Positions 33,840-42,629 of a stretch of DNA of 64,000 nucleotides are shown here, piece after piece. This DNA comes from an uncultured Prevotellaceae bacterium (GTDB lineage: Bacteria > Bacteroidota > Bacteroidia > Bacteroidales > Muribaculaceae): contig ONKU01000014.1 of the NCBI GenBank assembly GCA_900318535.1, positions 40,113 through 104,112 of the forward strand. The letters run 5' to 3'. Under the pieces are notes generated by a model, which did not search any database, had not been told where the DNA came from, and saw only the letters and a program-made list of their open reading frames with translations. Made by a program: the position numbers and the translations under genes. Within the stretch, counting starts at the first letter, position 1. Each line of letters opens with the position of its first letter.

Positions 33840-36224
33840 TCAAACAATACCGAGCGACACATCCACCACATTGTAGTCGTAGCTCCTCACTCTCGTCGTC
33901 AGTTCCTGCCAGGGCCTGAGGCAGCCGTGCAGCAGTCGGGCCTCGTCCTTGTCATCCTCGGTATCGTCCTCGCGATATCCCAGGATCTCGTGTGAGGCCA
34001 TCCATCGCAGGTGCTCGGTTTGTGCAAGCACCTCGAGTACCCTTTCCACCGCCGCAACGGGGGCATGGTTCTTCCACTGGTAGTGTGTCTCGTTCTCTTT
34101 CCTGATGAGGTAATTGGGCCCGATGAGGGCATAGTCTTCCTCGCTCAACGCCGCCATAGCTAGGGCCTGCTTGGTGAGCTGGTGGAAACAGTTCTCCATG
34201 TTCTGCCGTTGGATGCGGCGCAGCCTCATGATGCCCGACAACGTGGGCGAGAAGCCCTTGTACTCATCTGTGAGCTGCATCAGGTCACGGTGCTCGCTTT
34301 CCCACTCCAACGGTGTTATAGCGGCATTGGCACCTGCTCCGTTCATGGCTATGATGGAGTGGTCATATCTCTCCTTGAAACGCTTGGCCTCGTTCTTGAG
34401 GCGGTCGCTCACGATGTAATCCCACGAGTATGTCGAGGACATCGAGCCGAACAGCGTGATGGGCTCATTCAGCTTGTCGCTATTCTTAACCACAAGCTGG
34501 TGGATGTGCCGCGAGGCCTCATCGCTGCGGGTCTGTGCTGCCCACAAGCGGTTGTAATGCTCGGTGATTTTCTGCAGATGCCCACCCTTGTCGTTGCGCA
34601 CACGGGCCAAGATGCGGAATTGGTCCAGGTCTTTGCGGTAACGGACCGCGAGCCTGAATATGCGCACCGCAAGCGACACGTTCTGCTCATCGTCGTCCAG
34701 GGCGATGACCACATAATTCAGCGTCTCGATCATGGCCTCGATATGGTTGTAGAAATCCACACTGTGGATATCCATGTCGTGCAGCGTGATGGGGGTGCGG
34801 TGGTCCCACACCAGCTCGTCATAGGACATCTGGCGCGAAATCGACGGGGCATTCACGGCAAACAGACCTGCACGGTGCTTGATGTCCTTGTCAACGACAT
34901 CGCAGCGGAATCCCGAACGCTCCACCTTGTCACTGCCACTGCCGGACTTGACGAATGCGCCGAACTCATACAGGAACCTCACCGCATCATATCCCACTTC
35001 GCCAAAGCCCACTACCAGGGCATTGAAGTCGGACGACACAGTGCCGTCGCTATTGACATCCACAAAACTCACAGGCTGCAGGCGCACGTCCTGTTTCAGC
35101 ATCTCGACGCTGATGTGCGATGAGTCCACTACCTTGACGGTGAGTCGTTCCTGCATCTGCTCGTCCTCAATCACGCGGTGCACGCTGTTGTAGCGCGCCT
35201 TGCAGTAGAGCGTGACATTCTTGCCGTCCTCAGGAATAGTAGCGATGGTCTTGTCGCGCTTGAGGTTGCCTACTGCCTGGATGTTATCGTTGTCATTATC
35301 GGTGAGGAAGAACAGATGAACCGTGCCCGAGGTCTTGCGGCTGATGATGCGAGCCAGCAGCCCCAGGTCCAAGTGACGGTGCAAGATGTCAGCATGACCC
35401 GACTCGTCCAGGTCATCCAGCGACAGGTGTATCAGGTCGGTATAGGTGCTCGTCGTCAAGCAGTCCAGCTCAATCAGGCGGTCCAAGTCGTTGTTGCGCA
35501 GCGACAGGAAGTTGAACAGGCGCTCCATGCCGTTGCGGGCACTCGTGGACTGGCCGTCGTTGTTAGTGCGCACCACAATGATGCGGTAATCCTTGTCCTG
35601 CGTGCCATAATGCTCACGGATGCTGCGTGCCAGCAGATAAGAGGCGTCGTTCAGCCCCCAAAAGACGTAAGTCTCGCGCTTATCACCTGGCAGATAGGCC
35701 TCAAACAACATCCTGAAGCCAGCCACGATATTGTAGCCAAAGTGCTTGAGCACAAACACCAGCGTTACCATTGCTGACAACAGGTGAACGAGCGAGTAAA
35801 CAGCCATGTACACCCAATTCTCATGGAACGGCGCATGAATAGCAGCGGCATCGCTGTGCAGCAGGAACATCTCGAAGGCGTGAATGATCGCCATCGGCAC
35901 ATTGGTCAACAGCGACAACGGCTCGTGAGAAATGTACATTCCCACGTCATAAACCACAAAGCCCGCTAACAGAACCACTACAAACGACGTGGTCAGCGCC
36001 CGTCCCGATACAGGCCAGCGGTAAGCATGGCCACGACGGTTGAGAAACAGCAATATCAGGCCTACAAGCAAAGCAAAAATCACGCCCAACAGGCTGCTCC
36101 TGCTTGCCAGTGTCGCCAAATAGGGTGTCATGTCATGCACCAACGCATCCACGGGCGGTAAAGCGCCCAACAGGCCATTCAAGGCCAAAACTATCGTGTT
36201 TGCCATCACAATCAATACCATCAT
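33840..36224 (-). CDS. Inner-membrane protein with TrkA-N-like Rossmann domains and a C-terminal RyR domain
   Basis: The 794-residue protein has about four membrane segments in the first 170 residues. One nucleotide-binding-like domain follows at about 185-330 (ETYVFWGLNDASYLLARSI) and a second at about 405-560 (NALVVGFGEVGYDAVRFLYE, a GxGxxG Rossmann motif). A C-terminal RyR domain spans about 725-790, with VLAQTEHLRWMASHEILGY and CLRPWQEL. The layout resembles ligand-gated potassium channel regulators (membrane plus TrkA-N), but no selectivity-filter sequence is seen, so channel activity is only a guess. It is the first gene of the seven-gene operon, the second RyR domain in it, and the likely membrane effector or sensor. 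Confidence 0.8.
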   Translation of the reverse strand: MMVLIVMANTIVLALNGLLGALPPVDALVHDMTPYLATLASRSSLLGVIFALLVGLILLFLNRRGHAYRWPVSGRALTTSFVVVLLAGFVVYDVGMYISHEPLSLLTNVPMAIIHAFEMFLLHSDAAAIHAPFHENWVYMAVYSLVHLLSAMVTLVFVLKHFGYNIVAGFRMLFEAYLPGDKRETYVFWGLNDASYLLARSIREHYGTQDKDYRIIVVRTNNDGQSTSARNGMERLFNFLSLRNNDLDRLIELDCLTTSTYTDLIHLSLDDLDESGHADILHRHLDLGLLARIISRKTSGTVHLFFLTDNDNDNIQAVGNLKRDKTIATIPEDGKNVTLYCKARYNSVHRVIEDEQMQERLTVKVVDSSHISVEMLKQDVRLQPVSFVDVNSDGTVSSDFNALVVGFGEVGYDAVRFLYEFGAFVKSGSGSDKVERSGFRCDVVDKDIKHRAGLFAVNAPSISRQMSYDELVWDHRTPITLHDMDIHSVDFYNHIEAMIETLNYVVIALDDDEQNVSLAVRIFRLAVRYRKDLDQFRILARVRNDKGGHLQKITEHYNRLWAAQTRSDEASRHIHQLVVKNSDKLNEPITLFGSMSSTYSWDYIVSDRLKNEAKRFKERYDHSIIAMNGAGANAAITPLEWESEHRDLMQLTDEYKGFSPTLSGIMRLRRIQRQNMENCFHQLTKQALAMAALSEEDYALIGPNYLIRKENETHYQWKNHAPVAAVERVLEVLAQTEHLRWMASHEILGYREDDTEDDKDEARLLHGCLRPWQELTTRVRSYDYNVVDVSLGIV

Positions 36225-36278
36225 GCGGACAACACGTGCAACGCATTGTCCTCACTCACTGTGTTAACATTTATTTTG

Positions 36279-36286
36279 CAAATATA
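36279..36286 (-). promoter_or_regulatory. Bacteroidetes -7 box (TATATTTG) for the TIR/caspase/RyR operon
   Basis: The minus-strand bases read TATATTTG, an exact match to TAnnTTTG, 54 bp before the first gene's ATG at 36224. No convincing TTTG is found at -33. This is the only full match I saw upstream of the operon. Confidence 0.55.
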
Positions 36287-36390
36287 GAGTAAAAATGGTA
36301 ACCGCGGACACATTTATTAAAAAAAGTCAATAAAAAGAGGCATTTCAAGACAGAAATACCGCTCCTGTCAGCGAAAAGAATGAATTCTTC

Positions 36391-36421
36391 TTGATTATTC
36401 ACTTTCATTGCACTAATTTTG
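36391..36421 (+). promoter_or_regulatory. Promoter of the glycosidase-like lipoprotein: TTG, 20 bp, TAATTTTG
   Basis: TTG at 36391-36393 and TAATTTTG at 36414-36421 with 20 bp between. The start of transcription would be only a few bases before the ATG at 36432, which favours the in-frame ATG at 36453 as the true start. Confidence 0.55.
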
Positions 36422-36431
36422 TCACCGAGAA

Positions 36432-38591
36432 ATGAGAGATGATAGAAACATCATGTCGATGTTGTGGCTTGTGGCGGCTGCCATGGGCCTGTTGCTGCTA
36501 TGTGGCTGTCACAGCCACCAGGAGAAGGCCAGCCGCATCATTGTGCAGAACGAAAGGTTTACCGTTACCGGCGACAGCATCGTCGAGGACACTGTCATGG
36601 CCTGGGTTCCCAAACATGGTGACCGCATCGCCTCCAACCTCACACTCGACCGCCTGCAAACCGCTTACGGCAACGACTCGCTGGGAGTGCGCTTTGTCCA
36701 GGGCAAATCCTGGAACCGCCGCGATCCGCGCCCGACGAACTTGCCCGAATACACAAGCGAACAGCGCCTGGTAGATGCCCTCTATGACCTCTCGGCCGAC
36801 CGCATCATCGACGGCATCAAGAGCGACGGCACCTTTGCCGTGTCACACAACCGCAGCCGTCTGTACTGCGCCATCTACCTCTCCCTGGCATGCCTCAAGC
36901 CGCATCAGGCCATGGAGACGCTCAAGGACATCGTGGACCGTGACAGCATCATCATGCAACTCGAGGGGCAATGGCCCGTCGTGAGCGACCACATCGGTTG
37001 GGCAACGGCAGCTTGGGAGGTCTATAAGACCACCGGCGACCGCAAATGGCTCGCATACTGTTATCACGTCATTGGCAAGACGCTGTCTATCAACAGCAAG
37101 GTTCTGCTGGACTACAACACGGGTCTCATCCATGGAGCGGGCTTCACATCCTCCCGCCCGCTGGGGGCACGCCGCATGACATGGATGACGTATAACGACC
37201 TGTTCTCATGTATGTCGTTAGGCAACAACATCTTGACGGCCAACGCCTATGCCATATTGGGCGAGATGGGCGACGAACTGGGCATCGAGAACGAATATGA
37301 CAAGGATGCCCAGCGCCTGAAGGACGCCATCAACCAGCACCTGTGGAATGAGAGCCGCGGTTTCTACAGTTCATTCCTCTATGCAGGAGCGGTGCCTCGA
37401 CAAGCGCCATTGACCGATAACACATCCCAAGCGATGTGCGTCCTGTGGGGAATTGCCGACGATGACCGAGCCGAGAACCTGATCAGCCAGACGCCTGTGA
37501 GCGACTGCGGCGTTAACGTTTCCTATCCTGCCGCAACCGCCATCGAGCCCTATTTCACCAACGCATCTTGGGCAACAACCCAGGCGATGTGGAACCTGGC
37601 GGCAGCCTATACGCGCAACGAGAATGCCCTCAAGCGCGGCTTGGGCGCACTTTACCGTGCACAGGCGTTATACCAGTCGCGCGACATTCACATCCAGAGC
37701 ATCAACACCGACCACCTGGGCACCGCAGCGTCCAACGCGGCGATGATCCTGCGTGTGCTCATGGGCATGAACTTCAAGCCCGAGGGTATCGAGTTCACAC
37801 CCATTGTCCCCGACGGATTTGCGGGCACCAAGACACTGACTGGCCTGAACTACCGCCGTGCCGTGCTTGACATCACGGTCGAGGGCATCGGCAATGACGT
37901 GGCATCGTTCACCGACAACGGCGAGCTGATGGAGAGCGCTTTCCTGCCCAATGACATCGAGGGCCATCACCACATCGTCATTACCATGAAACCAGGCGGT
38001 CACGGCCCTAACAAAGTAACCATCCACCACGGCGAGGTGATCATGCCTCCCACGCCCACCGTTCAGTGGGACGGCGACAGCGGCCACATCACCGATTTTG
38101 TTCCCGGCACACCTTATCGGCTGGCCGTAAACGGCAAACTGACGCCCCTCAACGACTCTGTGTTTGCCCTGCCTGAGGTAGAAGGTCTGGCCGAGTATTC
38201 GGTTGAGATTGCGGGCAAATACATCAACAGCTACATATCACGGCCTTACCTGGTCTTCCACCTGACGCCTCAAATCGCCTTCTTCCCCGACAGCACCAGT
38301 GGCCAAACGACCATAAAGGTCAGTGTGGCCGAGGGCGGAGATTACCTTTTGGACATGGGCTACCACCCCACCGGCACGCTCGACGTACGTGAGGTAACTG
38401 TCAATTCCCATCCCATGGGCACCCTCGTGATGACTCTTGAGGGCACAGCCGGCATCAACGGGCTGGCGTACAGCAATATGGTGGGTGTGAAACTGCTCAA
38501 GGGCGAGAATGCCATCGTCATCAGGCAAATCAGACTTCCCAAGGCCTTCACGTCATGCCAACCCGTCCACATGAGGATCATCAAGCGCTGA
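36432..38591 (+). CDS. Six-hairpin glycosidase-like lipoprotein
   Basis: The 719-residue protein has a lipoprotein signal (LLLLCGC, cysteine at about 26). From about 110 to 470 it is helical, with the run of (alpha/alpha)6 glycosidase elements: DGIKSDGTFAVSHNRSRLYC, a GQWPVVSDHIGWATAAWEVY segment and TAIEPYFTNASWATTQAMWN. The C-terminal part is beta-rich. This resembles glycogen-debranching or trehalase-superfamily hydrolases, but I cannot name a GH family or identify the acid/base pair safely. It probably cuts an oligosaccharide at the cell surface. An ATG at 36453 (MSMLWLVAAAMG) is an equally good start given the promoter position. Confidence 0.65.
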   Translation: MRDDRNIMSMLWLVAAAMGLLLLCGCHSHQEKASRIIVQNERFTVTGDSIVEDTVMAWVPKHGDRIASNLTLDRLQTAYGNDSLGVRFVQGKSWNRRDPRPTNLPEYTSEQRLVDALYDLSADRIIDGIKSDGTFAVSHNRSRLYCAIYLSLACLKPHQAMETLKDIVDRDSIIMQLEGQWPVVSDHIGWATAAWEVYKTTGDRKWLAYCYHVIGKTLSINSKVLLDYNTGLIHGAGFTSSRPLGARRMTWMTYNDLFSCMSLGNNILTANAYAILGEMGDELGIENEYDKDAQRLKDAINQHLWNESRGFYSSFLYAGAVPRQAPLTDNTSQAMCVLWGIADDDRAENLISQTPVSDCGVNVSYPAATAIEPYFTNASWATTQAMWNLAAAYTRNENALKRGLGALYRAQALYQSRDIHIQSINTDHLGTAASNAAMILRVLMGMNFKPEGIEFTPIVPDGFAGTKTLTGLNYRRAVLDITVEGIGNDVASFTDNGELMESAFLPNDIEGHHHIVITMKPGGHGPNKVTIHHGEVIMPPTPTVQWDGDSGHITDFVPGTPYRLAVNGKLTPLNDSVFALPEVEGLAEYSVEIAGKYINSYISRPYLVFHLTPQIAFFPDSTSGQTTIKVSVAEGGDYLLDMGYHPTGTLDVREVTVNSHPMGTLVMTLEGTAGINGLAYSNMVGVKLLKGENAIVIRQIRLPKAFTSCQPVHMRIIKR

Positions 38592-38663
38592 CACAAACAA
38601 ATGAAGCAATTAAAACTAAAATATTGACAACCAAATACTTAAACCTAGCAATTTAAAGAAAAA

Positions 38664-41600
38664 ATGAAGACAAAACTCATCCTGTTGGCAGCATTGGCTG
38701 CCGTGGCTTTGAACAGCCAGGCCGACGAGGGACGCCTGTTGCGTTTCCCCGGCACCAACGGCAATGACGTCGCCTTCTCCTATGCAGGCGACATCTACAC
38801 CGTGCCCATCACCGGCGGCACGGCGCGCAAACTCACCTCGCACAAGGGCTACGAGGCCTTTGCCCGTTTCTCGCCCGATGGACAGACGATTGCATTTACG
38901 GGTCAGTACGACGGCAATACCGAGGTCTATCTCATGCCCGCTCAGGGCGGTGAGCCCAAGCGCATCACCTTCACGTCGAGCAATCCCCGTGACGACTGGG
39001 GCGACCGCATGGGTCCCAACAACATCACCATGACGTGGACTCCTGACGGTAAAGGCGTTATCTACCGTAACCGCATCAGCGACAGCTTTGACGGCAAACT
39101 GTGGTGCGCTCCCATCGACGGCAGCATGCCCACCCAACTGCCGTTGCCTGAAGGCGGTTTCTGCTCCTATAACGCCGACGGCACCAAGATGGCCTATAAC
39201 CGCGTCTTCCGTGAGTTCCGCACGTGGAAATACTACAAGGGCGGTATGGCCGACGACATCTGGATCTATGACACCCAGGCCAAGACGGTGACCAACATCA
39301 CCAGCAACATCGCCCAGGACATCGACCCGATGTGGATTGGCGACGAAATCTACTTCATGAGCGATCGCGACAACCGCATGAACATCTTTGTCTATAACAC
39401 CACGACCGGTGCGACGCAAAAGGTGACCAACTTCACCGAGTATGATGTGAAGTTTGCCAGCTGCGGTGGTGGCAAGATCGTGTTTGAGAACGGCGGCTAC
39501 CTGTATGTGCTCGATCCCGCAACCAAGCGCAGCGAGAAGATTACCGTCTACCTGAACAGCGAGAACAACTTTGCCCGCGAGGAGCAGCGCAAGGTCAAGG
39601 ACGACCTGCGCGGCGGCAGCCTGGCTCCTGACGGCAGCCGCCTGGCCATCAGCGCCCGCGGCGAGGTGTTTGACGTGCCTGCCAAGCATGGCGTGACGCG
39701 CAACATCACCCACACGCCCGGCGTGCACGAGCGCAACGCCTCGTGGAGCCCCGACGGCAAGAACATCGCCTACATCAGCGACCAGACCGGCGAGACCGAA
39801 ATTTGGGTTCGTCCCGTTAACGGCGACAAAGCCAGGCAGTTGACCTTCGACAACGACACCTACATCCGCGACCTGGTGTGGAGCCCTGACGGCAGCAAGG
39901 TCGTCTATACCGACCGCAAAAACCGCATGGTGATTGTCGATGTCAACAGCAAAGCGACCAACAAGCGCGTACTGCTCACCGACGAGATGGGCGAAATCCC
40001 CACCCCGAGCTTCTCGCCCGACGGCAAGTGGCTCACCTATTCCCGCATGGGAACCAATGAGTACAGCGTGGTGTATCTTTACAATATTGCCGAGGGCAAG
40101 GAATATCCCGTGACCGACCGCTGGTATGAGAGCAACGCACCCGAATTCAGTAGCGACGGCAAGTACCTCATCTTCGCTTCGGCCCGCGATTTCAATCCCA
40201 TCTACAGCAGCATCGAGTGGAACTTTGCCTACCGTGACATGGAAGGCATCTACCTGGTAATGTTGAGCAAGGATACCCCTTCTCCCTTCCTGCCCAAGGA
40301 CGACCAGGTGAACGCTGGCGGTGAGCAGCCCAAGGACGCTCCCAAAGATGCTCCCAAGGACAAGAAAGGTGGCAAGGGTAAAGCCCAGGCCGACGCCGGC
40401 GCCATCCGCATCGACATCGACGGCATCCAGGACCGCATCGTCAAGGTGCCCGTCGGTACAGGCAGCTACGGCAACTTCGTGTGCGACGGCAGCCACCTGT
40501 GGTACAGCGGCCGCGGCAGCGTGCGCGTGTTTGACTTTGCCGAGCAAAAGGACGAACTCGTTGCCGACCGCGCCTTCATGATTCCCTCGGCCAACTTGAA
40601 GACAGCCGCGTTCATGAAGGGTGACAACCTCTACGTCGCTCCCCTGTCGCCCCGCAAGGCCGACTTGAGCGAGGCCGTGAACCTCGACGACATGATTGCC
40701 ACGGTGAACTACGACCAGGAGTGGAAGCAGATCTTCAACGAGGCCTGGCGCGCCTATCGCGACGGTTTCTACCTGGAGAACATGCACGGCGTGGACTGGC
40801 AGGCAATGCACGACAAATATGCCGCCCTGCTGCCCTACGTCAAGAACCGTCTGGACCTCACCTACGTCATCGGCGGCATGATCGGCGAGCTGGCTGTGGG
40901 CCATGCCTATGTTAACGGCGGCGACCACATCATGGCCGACCAGCACAACATCGGTATGCTGGGCGCCGAGCTGGAGCAGGTAGCTAACGGCTACAAGATC
41001 ACAAAAATCCTGCGTGGCGCTCCCGACCGCGAGTCGCTGCGCTCGCCGCTGCTGGAGCCCGGCATGAACGTCAAGGAGGGTGACGTGATTACCGCTGTGG
41101 ACGGCGTCAGTGCCCAGGGCGTAAGCAACATCTATACCCTGCTGCGCGACAAGGCCGGTGTGATGACTGAGCTGACCCTGGGCGACGGCCGCAAGGTGGT
41201 TGTCAAGCCCATCCAGGACGAATATCCCCTGTACCACCACGAGTGGGTTCAGCACAACATCGATTACGTGAGCGAGAAGACCGGCGGCCGCGTGGGCTAC
41301 ATCTACATTCCCGACATGGGTCCCGAGGGACTGCGTGAGTTCTCGCGCTACTTCTTTGCCCAGACCGACAAGGAGGCCCTCATCGTGGATGACCGCGGCA
41401 ACGGCGGCGGCAACATCTCGCCCATGGTCATCGAGCGTCTGTTGCGCCAGCCTTACCGCCTGACCATGTACCGCGGCAGCAACCACAACGGCACCACGCC
41501 CGAGCGCACGCTCGTCGGTCCCAAAGTGCTGCTGGTGAACAAGTACAGCGCCAGTGACGGCGACCTGTTCCCCTGGAGTTTCAAGGAGAACAAGATCGGT

Positions 41601-41903
41601 CCGGTGATCGGCACCCGCTCATGGGGCGGCATCGTGGGCATCAGCGGCTCACTGCCCTATATGGACGGTACCGACATCCGCGTGCCCTTCTTCACCAACT
41701 ACGACACCCACGGCAACTGGATTGTCGAGAACCACGGCGTGGACCCCGACATCCTTATCGACAACGACCCCGTGATGGAGTTCAACGGCATTGACCAGCA
41801 GCTCGACAAGGCCATCGAGGTCATCCTCGACCTGCTCAAGGACCGCCAGCCCATGCCCAAGACTCCCGCACCGCGCACCCTGCACGACCTGGGCGTCGAT
41901 TAA
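38664..41903 (+). CDS. Tricorn-type S41 protease
   Basis: The 1079-residue protein has a signal peptide. Two beta-propeller parts follow (about 25-690, TolB/WD-like blades such as FARFSPDGQTIAFTG and SFSPDGKWLTYS), then a Lys/Pro/Gly-rich linker near 560, a tricorn core domain, a PDZ domain (about 770-850) and the S41 peptidase core. The nucleophile S964 lies in KYSASDGDLFPWSF, following the oxyanion region VDDRGNGGGN. Bacterial tricorn homologues degrade peptides in the periplasm. The first glycosidase-like gene ends 72 bp upstream and may be in the same transcript. Length and domain order are as in other Bacteroidetes members. Confidence 0.92.
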   Translation: MKTKLILLAALAAVALNSQADEGRLLRFPGTNGNDVAFSYAGDIYTVPITGGTARKLTSHKGYEAFARFSPDGQTIAFTGQYDGNTEVYLMPAQGGEPKRITFTSSNPRDDWGDRMGPNNITMTWTPDGKGVIYRNRISDSFDGKLWCAPIDGSMPTQLPLPEGGFCSYNADGTKMAYNRVFREFRTWKYYKGGMADDIWIYDTQAKTVTNITSNIAQDIDPMWIGDEIYFMSDRDNRMNIFVYNTTTGATQKVTNFTEYDVKFASCGGGKIVFENGGYLYVLDPATKRSEKITVYLNSENNFAREEQRKVKDDLRGGSLAPDGSRLAISARGEVFDVPAKHGVTRNITHTPGVHERNASWSPDGKNIAYISDQTGETEIWVRPVNGDKARQLTFDNDTYIRDLVWSPDGSKVVYTDRKNRMVIVDVNSKATNKRVLLTDEMGEIPTPSFSPDGKWLTYSRMGTNEYSVVYLYNIAEGKEYPVTDRWYESNAPEFSSDGKYLIFASARDFNPIYSSIEWNFAYRDMEGIYLVMLSKDTPSPFLPKDDQVNAGGEQPKDAPKDAPKDKKGGKGKAQADAGAIRIDIDGIQDRIVKVPVGTGSYGNFVCDGSHLWYSGRGSVRVFDFAEQKDELVADRAFMIPSANLKTAAFMKGDNLYVAPLSPRKADLSEAVNLDDMIATVNYDQEWKQIFNEAWRAYRDGFYLENMHGVDWQAMHDKYAALLPYVKNRLDLTYVIGGMIGELAVGHAYVNGGDHIMADQHNIGMLGAELEQVANGYKITKILRGAPDRESLRSPLLEPGMNVKEGDVITAVDGVSAQGVSNIYTLLRDKAGVMTELTLGDGRKVVVKPIQDEYPLYHHEWVQHNIDYVSEKTGGRVGYIYIPDMGPEGLREFSRYFFAQTDKEALIVDDRGNGGGNISPMVIERLLRQPYRLTMYRGSNHNGTTPERTLVGPKVLLVNKYSASDGDLFPWSFKENKIGPVIGTRSWGGIVGISGSLPYMDGTDIRVPFFTNYDTHGNWIVENHGVDPDILIDNDPVMEFNGIDQQLDKAIEVILDLLKDRQPMPKTPAPRTLHDLGVD

Positions 41904-41980
41904 ACTCGCTGCGCGAGCAGCTTAGAGCTTAGGGCTTAGAGAGTTTAGATTTTAACGCGAATTACGCGAATTTAACGAAA

Positions 41981-42017
41981 GCGTCCGCACCTTTCCTGTC
42001 AACGGAGGTGCGGATGC
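41981..42017 (+). terminator. Hairpin after the tricorn protease gene
   Basis: Arms 41981-41992 and 42006-42017 pair over 12 bp with one G-U wobble. It is 78 bp after the stop codon, and no strong T-run follows. A GCGGATGC word like those of the hairpin at 44926-44954 forms part of it. Confidence 0.5.
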
Positions 42018-42047
42018 TGCTGTTTATAGGCCTTAATAACCTCTTGT

Positions 42048-42112
42048 GTTTTCCGTTTTTCCGTTTTTTCGCTATTATATATATAAAACGAAAAAATGAA
42101 AAAACGAAAAAC
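42048..42112 (+). repeat. 24-bp A/T-rich inverted repeat
   Basis: Arms 42048-42071 and 42089-42112 pair over 24 positions with three G-U-type differences. The units (TTTTTCCG, CGAAAAA) recur at about 42195-42260 and 45100-45130. Confidence 0.6.
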
Positions 42113-42433
42113 AGCATGTTATCGTAAGTATTAACATGATGGTTATTTCCTAATTGTATTCTACCGGCAATGACGGTACTACAGTAGAAAAGAAAATAGT
42201 TTTTTTCATTTTTCCGTTTTTTCTTTTTTTTCGCGCATACGTGTGGAAAGAAAAAAACGAGAAATCAAACCAAATTATTATTTGCTTCGCGGTGGATGCT
42301 GATAATAGTTTTGTTCAACTTTTTGCGAGCACTTGCGAGCAATAACATCAACGCTTAGCGACTTAGCGCCTTGGCGTGGGGGTGAACAGCCGTATGGTTG
42401 TGGAAAGTGTGCGTGTGTTTTCCACTCTTAAAA

Positions 42434-42487
42434 TAAAATCTTCGCGGCTTCGCGCCTTGGCGTGGGGTAAAAAAGAGCGCGGATGCC
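42434..42487 (+). repeat. 54-bp direct repeat, copy 1
   Basis: Identical over all 54 bases to 44985-45038 in the same orientation. It contains the word GCGGCTTCGCGCCTTGGCGT. The two copies flank the BspA-like gene at 42630-44804, 2.55 kb apart. Confidence 0.9.
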
Positions 42488-42583
42488 CTTAGTATTTGTT
42501 GTATTTGTTGTTTTCTTTTTTGGTGAGTGGTGCGGAAGCGACACTTTTTTTGTCTTTTTCTTTTATATTAATCAAATCTTTAC

Positions 42584-42591
42584 TAAATTTG
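42584..42591 (+). promoter_or_regulatory. Bacteroidetes -7 box (TAAATTTG) for the BspA-like gene
   Basis: TAAATTTG is a full match to TAnnTTTG, 38 bp before the ATG at 42630. The nearest TTTG upstream is 31 bp away, so the -33 element is poor. Confidence 0.45.
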
Positions 42592-42629
42592 CGACAAATA
42601 ACATCATTAACCGAATAAAACCATCAATT

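Larger units (their letters stand above)
41904..42629 (+). repeat. Gene-free, repeat-rich interval upstream of the BspA-like gene
   Basis: No coding frame is convincing here. The interval holds a TTAGAG tract (41922-41946), a GCGAATTACGCGAATTT word (41955-41971), a hairpin (41981-42017), an A/T-rich inverted repeat of fused CCGTTTTT units (42048-42112), a GCGACTTAGCGCC-type word near 42355, and the 54-bp direct repeat copy at 42434-42487. Similar words recur at 44805-45219 on the other side of the gene. The promoter box for the BspA-like gene is at 42584-42591. Confidence 0.7.

Noticed and set aside
25777-36224. The operon as part of a prophage or integrative element
   Set aside because: There is no integrase, transposase, tRNA target or direct-repeat boundary, and base and codon use look like the flanking housekeeping genes.
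38616-41486. 956-codon open frame antisense to the tricorn protease gene
   Set aside because: It runs within a well-supported gene on the other strand, is composed of His/Val/Ala/Gly-rich shadow sequence typical of antisense frames in GC-rich codon positions, and has no recognisable domain.
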